From an uncultured beta proteobacterium (GTDB lineage Bacteria > Pseudomonadota > Gammaproteobacteria > Burkholderiales > Burkholderiaceae_C): 35,108 nt of DNA. The notes beneath the pieces are model-generated. The model saw only the letters and a list, made by a program, of their open reading frames with translations. It was not told the DNA's origin and did not search any database. Location: assembly GCA_903822435.1 (NCBI GenBank), contig CAIJPE010000194.1, positions 1 to 35,108 of the forward strand. Direction: 5' to 3'. The position numbers and the translations under genes are program-made. This document shows, piece after piece, positions 16,891 through 27,661 of the stretch. Each line of letters starts with the position of its first letter. The stretch's first letter is position 1.

Positions 16891-17702
16891 CACGCGGTGG
16901 TGATCCATCCCTCGACCGGGTCGATCGCGGCGGGCAACCCATGACCCGGCTGTTGTTCGGCCCAGGCAGCCTGGGCCAGGCACAGCACGGCATCCAGGCG
17001 GTCGCCCGAGGCGTCGGCGGCCAGGGCATCGCGCTGCGCATGGGTGAGCTTCACGCGCAGCGCCAACCGCGTGCGGCCTTGCTCCAGCGCCTCCAGCAGG
17101 TCCTTGCGGGCGATCAGCCGATCAGGCTCGGCGCTGTTCTTGTACGAGCGCCGCCCGATCAGCTCGTTCGCCAGCAGCCCCGGGTAGCCCTCCAGCGCCA
17201 GGCGCGCCGGGTCGCCGTCCACCAGGCCCGGCACGCCCACGCCGGCCGCCACCAGGCGTGCGAAGCCCTCGTAATACATGAAGCCCACCGGGACGTAGCG
17301 GGTCTGCAGGGGGCTCGACGACTGCGTGCCGGGCATGGCCGTGTCGGTGGCACGGTGGATCAGCCGGTGCCCCTTGGGCCGCGCCATGCCCCAGGCATCG
17401 ACCAGGGCCCTGAAGGCCATGCGGTCGGGGCAGCGGGCGCGCAGGTTTCCGATGACCTCGGCCGCCGTCTCGCCCAGGCCCTGCTCGGCCACGAAGGCCC
17501 GCGGCAGGCCGAACGGGAAGTCGAAGGCCCCGAGCCAGGGGCCCGCGCCGGCCAGCAGCGCCTCGAAGGCGGCCAGGCTTTCCAGGGCGTCCACGCCCTC
17601 CAGGCGCAACACGCTGCCCACCCGATGGCCACGGGCCACGGTGATGGGCTTGCGACGGCCGGGTACGCAGGTGAAATCGACTCCGATCAAGGTTTGGCTC
17701 AT
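16890..17702 (-). CDS. DUF429 predicted RNase H-like nuclease
   Basis: A 270-residue cytoplasmic protein of the DUF429 family, predicted to adopt an RNase H fold. The first-strand GVDFT motif (7-11) with an acidic residue, the [11 protein letters not shown] segment (61-71), [12 protein letters not shown] (171-182) containing a conserved Glu, and the terminal [15 protein letters not shown] helix (233-247) carrying Asp residues are the family's putative metal-binding positions. The biochemical activity of DUF429 is not established as far as I know. The stop overlaps the helicase start (TGATG), so the two proteins are made from one message. The gene is divergent from the asparaginase gene, with only 51 bases between starts. 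Confidence 0.83.
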   Translation of the reverse strand: MSQTLIGVDFTCVPGRRKPITVARGHRVGSVLRLEGVDALESLAAFEALLAGAGPWLGAFDFPFGLPRAFVAEQGLGETAAEVIGNLRARCPDRMAFRALVDAWGMARPKGHRLIHRATDTAMPGTQSSSPLQTRYVPVGFMYYEGFARLVAAGVGVPGLVDGDPARLALEGYPGLLANELIGRRSYKNSAEPDRLIARKDLLEALEQGRTRLALRVKLTHAQRDALAADASGDRLDAVLCLAQAAWAEQQPGHGLPAAIDPVEGWITTA

Positions 17703-17753
17703 GCGGGGATTGTCGGGGCGCTGCCACATCCGCCAGGCGGTACAGTCTTCGGC

Positions 17754-18806
17754 ATGAATGCCAACCCCACCCTCGTTCATGCGCTGCGCGGCGGCGTGGC
17801 CGAATCCCTGCATCGCGGTGCGCTGGCCATCGTGGACGCCGACGGTGGCGTCCACACGGCCCTGGGCGACATCCGGCGGCCGATCTTCCCGCGCTCGGCG
17901 GTGAAGGTGCTGCAGGCGCTGCCCCTGGTGGCCAGCGGCGCGGCCGACCGGTGGCAGCTCAGCGACGAGGAACTGGCGCTGGCCTGCGCCTCGCACGGTG
18001 GCGAGGCACCCCACGTGCAGACTGCCGCGGGCATGCTGGCCAAGGCCGGCATGGACGCCAGCGCCCTGGAGTGCGGTGCGCACTGGCCGTACCACGACGG
18101 CGCCTTGAAGGCGCTGGCCCGCACCGGGCAGGAACCGACGGCGCTGCACAACAACTGCTCCGGCAAGCACTCGGGTTTCGTGTGCCTGGGCTGCCACATG
18201 GCGCTGGCCGATGCCGGCCGGCCCGATCCGCGCGCCTTCGTGCGGGGCTACCTGCAGCCCGGGCATGCCGTCATGCGCGAGGTCACGGCCGCCCTGCAGG
18301 CTGCCACCGGCTACGACCTGGCCGGGGCTCCGGTGGGCACCGACGGCTGCTCGATCCCCACCTATGCCGTCCCCTTGCAGAACCTGGCCCACGCCTTTGC
18401 GCGCGTGGGCACCGGCGTGGGCTTGGCGCCGGCCCATGCGGGTGCCGCCCGCCGCCTGCGGGCCGCGGTGGCGCGTGCACCGCACCGGGTGGCCGGCAGC
18501 GGCCGCTTCGACAGCCGTGTGATGGAGCGGCTGGGCGAGCGTGTCTTCTGCAAGGTTGGCGCCGAGGGCGTCTATTGCGCCGCGCTGCCCGAACAGGGCC
18601 TGGGCGTGGCCATCAAGATGGACGACGGCAACACCTCCCGCGCCTGCGAGGTGGTGATGGCCGCGGTGATCGAAGCCCTGCTCCCGCTCGAGCCGTCGGA
18701 TGCCGAGTTCATGCGCGGCTTCAGCGACGTGCGCATGGCCAACTGGAACGGCATCGAAGTGGGCCGCCTGCAAGCGGACAAGGCCCTGCGCGAACTGCGC
18801 CACTGA
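17754..18806 (+). CDS. Rhizobium etli-type (class 3, thermolabile) L-asparaginase
   Basis: A 350-residue enzyme of the family once called asparaginase II of Rhizobium etli, which has a serine-beta-lactamase-like fold and hydrolyses L-asparagine to aspartate and ammonia. Key residues fall at the same numbers as in the R. etli enzyme as I recall it: S48 and K51 (RSAVK), S80 (ASHGGE) and the Cys of NNCSGKH at C135; another Cys is at 199 (GCSIPTYAVP), and the conserved late Lys lies in the IKMDDGN segment. The ATG at 17754 begins the conserved N-terminus. It is divergent from the DUF429/helicase operon with a very short shared promoter region. No ansP or ansR is nearby. Confidence 0.92.
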   Translation: MNANPTLVHALRGGVAESLHRGALAIVDADGGVHTALGDIRRPIFPRSAVKVLQALPLVASGAADRWQLSDEELALACASHGGEAPHVQTAAGMLAKAGMDASALECGAHWPYHDGALKALARTGQEPTALHNNCSGKHSGFVCLGCHMALADAGRPDPRAFVRGYLQPGHAVMREVTAALQAATGYDLAGAPVGTDGCSIPTYAVPLQNLAHAFARVGTGVGLAPAHAGAARRLRAAVARAPHRVAGSGRFDSRVMERLGERVFCKVGAEGVYCAALPEQGLGVAIKMDDGNTSRACEVVMAAVIEALLPLEPSDAEFMRGFSDVRMANWNGIEVGRLQADKALRELRH

Positions 18807-19006
18807 ACCGCCCTTTCGGGGTGTGGCAGAAGTCGCGCCCGCGGCGGCGTAGCGGGCTCAAGCCGGCACGGCAACCGGCCGATACCTCCAAGGCCGAAGT
18901 TTCAAAGTCGCGAGCTGGACTCGCCGTATCCCCGATGCCGATGCCCAGCCGCCGCCCGCGCACCCGCCCTGCTCGCCCGATCCGGCGGGGCCGCGCAGGC
19001 TCAGCG

Positions 19007-20737
19007 ATGGCGCCCACGCCGGCCGCGCCGGCTGGCCACGACGAGCCCGCGGCGCAAGCGCTGTCGCTGTACGCGCTGGCCTTCGAGCACCTGCCCCTCG
19101 GCGTGTGCCTGTTCGATGCCCAGGCCTGCCTCCTGGCCGCCAATCCGCGCTACCGCCAGATGTGGCAGCTGCCCGAATCGCTGTGCCAGCCCGGCAGCCC
19201 GCTGGGCGATCTGCGGGCTGCCCAACAGGCGCGGGCCACGGTTGCGGCGGCGGCCAGCCCCTTGCAGCAGGAATGGCTGACGCAGGACGGCCGCACGATT
19301 GCCGAGACCGACCGGCCGCTGCCCGGCGGCGCCATGCTGAGGGTCCACGACGACATCAGCGCCCACCGGCAGACCGAGGCCCGCATTGCCCACCAGGCCC
19401 GCCACGACACCCTTACCGGCCTGCCCAACGGCGCCCAGCTGCACGAGGCCATCGGCCACCACCTGCCCCGCACGGCACGCGGCGAGGTGCTGGCGCTGAT
19501 GTGCCTGGACCTGGACCACTTCAAGGTCGTGAACGATTCGCTGGGCCAACCCGCTGGCGACAAGCTGCTGCAGTGCGTGGCCGAGCGGCTGAAGGCCTGC
19601 GCCCGCGGCGGGGACCTCGTGGCGCGCCTGGGCGGTGACGAGTTCGCCATCCTGCAGACCAGCGGCGCGCAGCCGGCCAGTTCCACCGCGATGGGCCGTC
19701 GCCTCATCGAAGCCATGGCCGCCCCTTTCGACCTGGACGGCCACAAGGCCCACATCGGGTCGAGCATCGGCGTGGCCATCGCCCCCTTCGACGGGGCGCA
19801 GCCGGACGTGCTGCTGAAGAACGCCAACCTGGCGCTCTACAGGGCCAAGGCCGACGGCCGCAACGTGCTGCGCTACTTCGAGCCCGAGATGGACGCCCGC
19901 ATGCAGGCGCGGCGGCAGATCGAGAACGATCTGCGCGGCGCCATCGCGAACGGCGAATTCGAACTCGCCTTCCAGCCGCAGATCACCGTGACCGGCGGCC
20001 TGGTGGCCGGCGTCGAGGCCCTGATCCGCTGGAACCACCCCACCCGCGGCCGCGTGCCGCCCATCGATTTCATCCCCCTGGCCGAAGAGACGGGGCTCAT
20101 CGTGCCGATCGGGCGATGGGTGCTGCGCACGGCCTGCGCCGCAGCCCGGCACTGGCCCGACGACGTACGGCTGTGCGTCAACGTGTCGCCCGCGCAGTTC
20201 CGCAGCCGTTCGCTGGTGCTGGACGTGCTGGAGGCCCTGGAAGCCGCTGGCATGCCGGCACACCGCCTGGAGATCGAGATCACCGAAGCCGTGATGCTGC
20301 GCGATACGGAACACGCCCTGTCCGTGCTGCATGCCTTGAGAGAGCGCGGCGTGCGCATCGCCATGGACGACTTCGGCACCGGCTATTCATCGTTGAGCTA
20401 CCTGCGACGGTTCCCCTTCGACCGCATCAAGATCGACCGCTCGTTCATCACCGATGTGCACAGCAGCGTCGATGCCCTGGCCATCGTGCATGCCATCAAT
20501 GGCCTGGGCCTGAGCCTGCGCATGGCGATCACGGCCGAAGGCATCGAGACCGCCGAGCAACTGGATGCGGTGCGCGGCGCGGGGCTGGCGGAAGTGCAGG
20601 GCTACTTCTTCAGCCGGCCACGACCGGCCAGCGAAATCGACGGTGTGATCAGGGGCCGGCTCGCGTCGCCAGCCTTGCTGCCACCCTTGCCCGCAGCGAG
20701 CGAAGAGCCGCCATGTTCAAACGAATCGCCTACGTGA
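19007..20737 (+). CDS. PAS-GGDEF-EAL cyclic-di-GMP signalling protein
   Basis: About 576 residues with no transmembrane helix. An N-terminal PAS-like segment (about 18-120) is followed by a diguanylate cyclase domain (130-290) with an intact active site GGDEF at 209-213 and an inhibitory RxxD site at R200-D203. The EAL phosphodiesterase domain (about 305-555) is also complete: EAL at 337-339, N392, the E422/E424 region, D454-D455 (MDDFGTGYSS), K475, E511 and Q531 (QGYFF). Both making and breaking c-di-GMP are therefore possible. The start is uncertain: ATG 19007 directly precedes the domain, while ATG 18935 would add an Arg/Pro-rich tail. The 200-base gap before 19007 shows nothing else convincing. 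The last 25 bases overlap the BLUF gene. Confidence 0.9.
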   Translation: MAPTPAAPAGHDEPAAQALSLYALAFEHLPLGVCLFDAQACLLAANPRYRQMWQLPESLCQPGSPLGDLRAAQQARATVAAAASPLQQEWLTQDGRTIAETDRPLPGGAMLRVHDDISAHRQTEARIAHQARHDTLTGLPNGAQLHEAIGHHLPRTARGEVLALMCLDLDHFKVVNDSLGQPAGDKLLQCVAERLKACARGGDLVARLGGDEFAILQTSGAQPASSTAMGRRLIEAMAAPFDLDGHKAHIGSSIGVAIAPFDGAQPDVLLKNANLALYRAKADGRNVLRYFEPEMDARMQARRQIENDLRGAIANGEFELAFQPQITVTGGLVAGVEALIRWNHPTRGRVPPIDFIPLAEETGLIVPIGRWVLRTACAAARHWPDDVRLCVNVSPAQFRSRSLVLDVLEALEAAGMPAHRLEIEITEAVMLRDTEHALSVLHALRERGVRIAMDDFGTGYSSLSYLRRFPFDRIKIDRSFITDVHSSVDALAIVHAINGLGLSLRMAITAEGIETAEQLDAVRGAGLAEVQGYFFSRPRPASEIDGVIRGRLASPALLPPLPAASEEPPCSNESPT

Positions 20738-21138
20738 GCCGGGCCGTCGAAGGCCTGGGCGACGCGAGCATCTACGACATCATCCGCACCGCCCACAACC
20801 GCAATGGCGCCTCGGGTCTGACGGGCGCACTGCTCGTGATGGACGGGCACTTCATCCAGGTGCTCGAAGGCGACGGGTACCGCGTGCGCGAGTGCTTCCG
20901 GGCCATCCAGGCCGACCGCCGGCACACCGACGTGGACCTGCGCCACGAGGAGGTGACCCGCTCGTTGCTCTTTCCGGACGAGTGGATGGTGTTGCGGCAC
21001 GGCAGCGAAATTCCGGCCGAGCTGAAGGTCGCCTTCGGCTACCAGCCCGGGCTGCCGCGCGGGCAGTTCCCGGGCGCCCATCTGGTGGGTTTCGTGCTGG
21101 CCTGCTGCCGGCATGGCACGGCGCTGCAGACGGCCTGA
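20713..21138 (+). CDS. BLUF-domain blue-light photoreceptor
   Basis: A 141-residue stand-alone BLUF protein that should bind FAD and respond to blue light. Conserved flavin-site residues are present: Y7 (RIAYVSRA), N31 (NRNGASGLTG) and Q49 (FIQVLEG), the Tyr-Gln pair that drives the photocycle, plus the FPDEWMV motif near 88-94 holding the Trp and Met of the output strand. The C-terminal ~40 residues form the helical cap. The ATG at 20713 lies inside the upstream GGDEF-EAL gene (25-base overlap, different frame), so the two are translationally coupled. In E. coli YcgF and Klebsiella BlrP1 a BLUF domain is fused to EAL; here the parts are separate proteins, suggesting the BLUF protein acts on the GGDEF-EAL partner (inference). 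Confidence 0.92.
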   Translation: MFKRIAYVSRAVEGLGDASIYDIIRTAHNRNGASGLTGALLVMDGHFIQVLEGDGYRVRECFRAIQADRRHTDVDLRHEEVTRSLLFPDEWMVLRHGSEIPAELKVAFGYQPGLPRGQFPGAHLVGFVLACCRHGTALQTA

Positions 21139-21163
21139 ACGGAAAACAGGCTCGGCCGGGCCC

Positions 21164-21895
21164 TCAGCGCGTTCGGCGCCGCACCACGCCAGCCACCAAG
21201 GCCAGCCCGCTGAGCAGCGACAACCACGTACCCGGCTCGGGCAGCGCCAGCGTTGCGGGCACCGCTTGCGGACCCACGCCCAGCGGGTTGAGCGTGGCCG
21301 AGGTGGCCCAGGCCGTTGGCACCGCGGCGGGTGCCAGCATGGTCGGCGTGGTGCCCTCGCCGAAGGAGCCGGGTGCGGCCAGGCTGACGGCAGGCGCCGT
21401 CGGTGGCAAGGGGGCAGGGGCCGGGGCAAACCCGGCGACATCGGGCGCCGGGGCAACGCCGATGGGCAGCGGCACGCCGCCGGAAGACACGAAGGGGGGC
21501 AGGCGCCCCTCGCCGAGCGTACCTGCGGCAGGTGCCCGCGGCGTGATGCGGAAGAGGTTGCCGCACACCGAGGGCCAGGCCAGGCACTCGCCTTCGGCGC
21601 AGAACACCAACGCCCGCTCGACGTGTCCGGCCGCCCACCGGGCGCGCGTGACGGTGCCGCAGATGACGCCACGGCTGCCGAAATGCATCGCCCGGACCTC
21701 GGGCTCGTAGCCATGCTCGCCGCGGATCTCATCGCGCGTGATGACCACCCGGTCGTTGAACTGGCGGGCCTCGAAGGCCGCGATCAGCGCCTGCTGCGTG
21801 GCCTGGGGGAACCCGTAGGCCCCAATGGCGGCTGGAATGCTGCCGGTGTAGCGGTCGGTGCCGGGGTGGTCCCAGGAACAAGAGTCCGTGATCAA
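21164..21895 (-). CDS. MHFG-type PEP-CTERM protein
   Basis: A 243-residue protein ending in a classic exosortase sorting tail: PEP motif (LPEPGTW), a hydrophobic helix and an RRRTR basic end. The N-terminal half contains MHFGSRGVIC, the hallmark for which the MHFG family is named (recognised from memory), with nearby Cys residues; the middle (about 125-205) is Pro/Ala/Gly-rich. The only in-frame start is TTG at 21895, since a stop lies four codons upstream; an AAGG site precedes it. Oddly, there is no visible N-terminal Sec signal although the tail implies export. It is convergent with BLUF (25-base gap). It links this genome to an exosortase/archaeosortase system together with EpsA. The function is unknown. 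Confidence 0.82.
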   Translation of the reverse strand: MITDSCSWDHPGTDRYTGSIPAAIGAYGFPQATQQALIAAFEARQFNDRVVITRDEIRGEHGYEPEVRAMHFGSRGVICGTVTRARWAAGHVERALVFCAEGECLAWPSVCGNLFRITPRAPAAGTLGEGRLPPFVSSGGVPLPIGVAPAPDVAGFAPAPAPLPPTAPAVSLAAPGSFGEGTTPTMLAPAAVPTAWATSATLNPLGVGPQAVPATLALPEPGTWLSLLSGLALVAGVVRRRTR

Positions 21896-21988
21896 GTGTC
21901 GCCTTCAGCGTATCGCAGCGCAGGACCCCTCGGTTGGGGGCCGGTCGTTCAGTTTCATCGGCACGTCATGCAGTTGGACGATGACTTC

Positions 21989-22005
21989 GCACAAAACTGG
22001 TGCCA
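21989..22005 (-). promoter_or_regulatory. Candidate sigma-54 (-24/-12) promoter of the PEP-CTERM gene
   Basis: Read on the minus strand, TGGCAC is followed after 5 bases by TTGT, close to the RpoN consensus TGGCAC-N5-TTGC; the GG to -12 pair spacing is exactly 10 and the only mismatch is C to T at -12. It lies about 95 bases before the TTG start. Sigma-54 control of PEP-CTERM protein genes through PrsR is known in related betaproteobacteria. A 7-bp perfect palindrome, GTGCCAC-T-GTGGCAC (22000-22014), overlaps the -24 box and might be an operator. Confidence 0.45.
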
Positions 22006-22112
22006 CTGTGGCACGAAAACCATCGGGCATGGGACGGCGACGGCGCCGACGGCCCCCGCGTCCGCGCGGTGAGCCCGCTTGCGGGGCGATACGCCGTGAC
22101 GAATTGCACCGC

Positions 22113-24539
<2,427 letters not shown>

Positions 24540-24543
<4 letters not shown>

Positions 24544-26780
24544 AGGTCCACGCTGAGCGACAGCGTGTAGTTCCGACCCGCCAGCACGTTGACGTTCAGC
24601 GGACCGGCCACCGAGGGGCCTGCGGTGTCGGTGACGGGATGGCGCCCTTCGAGGTTGTTGATCTGGAAGCCCACCCGTCCGGCGTGCCTGCCCAGCAGAT
24701 CATCCAGCGCGCGGTTGATGGACAGGTTGGTGTACGCATAGGCCGCCACGCGGAAGTTGGGGCCGTCAGAACTGCCGTTCTTGCCCTGGTATTGCGAACC
24801 GACGAACTTCGTCAGCACGCTGCCGCTCCACACGCCCCGTTCGTAGATCACGCCCAGCACGCCCAGGAACCTGGGCGCCAGCGGCACGTCGTCGCCCGCC
24901 TGTTGCGCGGCGTTGGTCAGGCCCGACTGCTGGTATTGCGCGCTGATGGCGCTGGCATTGCCCACTGCCGTGAAGCCCGCACCCAGTTCGGCATTGCCTT
25001 CGAGTTCCAGGCCCTTGTAACGCACGTTGCCGCCGTTGAGGTACGAGGTGATCTTGGTGGCGGGGTCGGTGGAGGCGACGATGTAGTCCTTGAAATCGAT
25101 GACGTAGGCGTCCACGGCGCCGCTCCAGCCCGCGCCGGCATGGCGCAGGCCCGTCTGCACGGCCAGCGAGTTCTGCGGCTTGGCCTGGTTGCTGGCTGTG
25201 GGGCTGGCGGTGTAGAAGAAGCTCTGGTTCGGCACCAGCGCGCCCTTGGCCACCTGCGCATAGGCACTGGAATCGGGCCTGAACGCGTAGGTGGCCGACA
25301 GGCTCGGCAAGGTGCTGTTGACCGTGCGCTCGAGGGTGCCGCCGGTGCCCGGCAACGAGGTGGGCACGACGTTGGCGTTGAAGCCGCGCTTGACGCTCTG
25401 GTAGCGGAGTCCGGGCTTGATCGACCACAGCGGGTCCGGCCGCCACTCGTACTCGGCGTAGGGCTGCACGGTCGTCAGGTCGGCGATGTAGTCGAACTGC
25501 AGCGACGAGTTGGCCGCCTTGTTGGCGTTGTAGGGCGCACCGGTTGTCAGGTCCAGCGCCTGGCGATAGTTCTTCTGCCGGGCGCGGTCCAGCCACAGGC
25601 CGCCGCGGAAGGTGCCCACGCCGTCCGTGTGCTCGGCCTGCAGGATGTTGCCGACCACGCGGTACCGGTTGTCGCTGACGCGCCCGCCGATGTCGGTGGC
25701 CGGCGCATTGAATCCGCTGCCGATGTTGCTGGAGGTGGCCGAGGAGGCATCGCCCTTCAGGCTCAGGCCGCGGTTGTTGTACGAGTAGGTGTAGAGCGTC
25801 TCAGAGAGCTTCCAGGCCGAATCGAGCGGCACCTGCAGGCGGGCATAGCCGAAGTCGCTCGTCCGATCGGTGGCGTTGTAGCCGGAGTAGGTCGTGGCAC
25901 CGGGCGTGTCGGTGAAGCCGAAGCCCGGGCCGAACTGCGCGAGCTGCTCCGTGGTGACGCTCGGCGGGTTGTTGAAGTGATACCGGTCGACCGAATAGAG
26001 CAGCGTCAGCATCGCCGAACCCAGTCGGGTCTCGGACTTCACCAGCACATCGTCCCGCCGCCCGTTGGCGCCGCTCAGAGCACCATCGGATTGCATGTGC
26101 TGCATGTTGATCATGACGCCGGTCTGCCCGTCCGCACTCGGCTTGGCCGTGTTCAGGCGCACGCCCAGCAGGCTCGTCGCATAAGAGCCCAGGGAGCCGT
26201 AGACGCGCGTACCCGCTGCGGTGGGCAGCAACGAGGACAGGATGTTGATCGAGCCGCCGATGGTGGAATAGCCCAGGTCGACGGCGCTGCCGGGGCTGCG
26301 GTCCATGACCATGGAATCGATGGAAGATGCCGGGAACACCGAGGTGGAGTGGTGTGCGAAGCCGTCCGGATCGGCAAACGGGATGCCGTCCAACGTGACG
26401 TTGAACTGGCCATCGGGAAATCCGCGCAGGCTCTGGTTCTTGGCCGCATCGAAGCCATTGCCATTGGGCGCGCTGCTGACGAAACTGGGCATCAGGTTGG
26501 CCAACGTGCCGTAGTCGGCAAAGGGCGTGGCGATCTTCTCGATGGCCGAGGAAGTCAGCGCCGACCGCGGGCTGCTCGCATCGGGCGCGATGGCGGCCAG
26601 GGCCGGCACGCGGGGTGTGGCCTGGCCCGTCACGACCACGGTCTGGGTGCTCGCGGCATCCTGCGCGCCGACCAGGCCGGCCCCTGAGAGCGCGGCGACA
26701 GCCAGTGCGATGCGGGACAGGCGCAGGGTGCGGAAAGGCGATTCGAGCGGGTTCATCGGGGCGAGGGCCTGTGGTTGCAT
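24540..26780 (-). CDS. TonB-dependent outer-membrane receptor
   Basis: A 746-residue outer-membrane transporter energised by TonB. A signal peptide (about 17-39 in this numbering, ending VGAQ) is followed by a TonB-box-like segment (TQTVVVTG), a plug domain (to about 190) with NQSLRGFPDGQFNVTLDGIPF and YSTIGGSINILS, and a 22-strand-type barrel with many aromatic-rich strands. The final residue is Leu (SLSVDL), not the usual Phe/Trp. An ATG at 26756 is an alternative start that gives a cleaner signal peptide. The beta-propeller gene follows with a GTGA overlap, and a two-component system is divergent 200 bases away. The substrate (siderophore, metal complex or other) cannot be read from sequence. 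Confidence 0.93.
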
Positions 26781-26858
26781 ACATAGGCCGAACGGCTCAT
26801 GCAGCGTGGAGTTCCGTCACCGCGACGCGGCAAATTTCGGGTCTGGCGGCGCCTTGGC

Positions 26859-26875
26859 GTTAAGAAAACGTGAAG
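26859..26875. promoter_or_regulatory. Direct-repeat operator of PmrA/QseB type in the TonB/two-component divergent region
   Basis: Two half-sites, GTTAAG (26859-26864) and GTGAAG (26870-26875), are separated by 5 bases, giving the 11-base repeat period of PmrA/QseB/OmpR-class boxes (consensus like CTTAAG-N5-CTTAAG). The pair is conspicuous as an AT-rich patch in GC-rich DNA and lies in the 200-base gap between the TonB receptor and the response regulator. A TCTAGG box at 26894-26899 lies 18 bases past the second half-site, consistent with activation where the regulator overlaps the -35 region of its own operon. Confidence 0.5.
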
Positions 26876-26980
26876 ACCGCAGACCGGGGCGACTCTAGGC
26901 AGGGGGCATGAACTGCCAGTGACATGCGGCATGGGCCGTGTGGCACATGCGCCCCGGCCGATCACGTGAATGGAGAGGCC

Positions 26981-27661
26981 TTGCGGATCCTGATCGTCGA
27001 AGACAACACGGACATCACGGCCAACCTGTGCGCCTTCCTCCAGCCGCTGGGCTATACGCTGGAGTTGGCTCACAGCGGCAACGCCGGACTGGAGCAGGCC
27101 CGGGCCGGGAGCCACGACGCCATCGTCCTGGACCTGGGCCTGCCGGGCATGAACGGATTGGAGGTGTGCCGGCGCCTGCGCAGCCAGCATCACATGGCAA
27201 CCCCCATCCTCATGCTCACCGCGCGCGATACGCTGCAAGACAAGGTGCTGGGCTTCGAAGGCGGCGCCGACGACTACGTGGTCAAGCCCTTCTCCATGGT
27301 GGAACTCGACATGCGGCTCAGGGCCCTGGTGCGGCGTGCCGTGGGCGCGCGCCCCCCGGCGGTGCTGCGCTTCGACGATGCCACGCTCGATCTCTCGTGC
27401 TGGGCGGCCACGCGCGCCGGGGTCCCGTTGCGGCTCACGCCCACTGGCTACAAGCTCCTGGCCGTGCTGATGCGCGAGGCCCCGCGGCTCGTGCCGCGCA
27501 GGGTGCTGGAGCGCGAGGTCTGGGGTGACCACCCGCCCGACAGCGACGCCCTGCGCACGCACATCCACGCCCTGCGGCTGGCACTCGACAAGCCCTTCGG
27601 CAAGCCGTTGCTGCAGACGCTGCCAGGCATCGGCTACCAGCTGGGCGGCACCGGTGTCTGA
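26981..27661 (+). CDS. OmpR/QseB-type response regulator
   Basis: A 226-residue DNA-binding regulator. The receiver domain (1-120) has acidic E7-D8, phospho-acceptor D51 (VLDLGLPG), the MLTA Thr and the VVKPF Lys; the winged helix-turn-helix lies at about 130-225 (LRLTPTGYKLL, then LRTHIHALR). The start is taken as TTG at 26981: it turns the N-terminus into the standard M-RILIVEDN form and has a GGAG site 5 bases upstream. GTG 26966 is an alternative, while an ATG at 26924 would add 19 residues with no family match. The stop overlaps the sensor kinase start by 8 bases. It probably controls the divergent TonB operon and itself. Confidence 0.93.
   Translation: MRILIVEDNTDITANLCAFLQPLGYTLELAHSGNAGLEQARAGSHDAIVLDLGLPGMNGLEVCRRLRSQHHMATPILMLTARDTLQDKVLGFEGGADDYVVKPFSMVELDMRLRALVRRAVGARPPAVLRFDDATLDLSCWAATRAGVPLRLTPTGYKLLAVLMREAPRLVPRRVLEREVWGDHPPDSDALRTHIHALRLALDKPFGKPLLQTLPGIGYQLGGTGV

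Noticed and set aside
13855..17702. Helicase-nuclease run considered as an antiphage defence island
   Set aside because: No phage, integrase or known defence genes are nearby and the families are mostly housekeeping; kept only as a repair or processing hypothesis.
17703..17753. Possible -35/-10 pair (TTGTCG and TACAGT) before the asparaginase gene
   Set aside because: The spacing is 25 bases, too long for a sigma-70 promoter.
22073..22087. GC stem just after argG considered as an intrinsic terminator
   Set aside because: Only about four uninterrupted pairs and no U-run; too weak to list as a feature.
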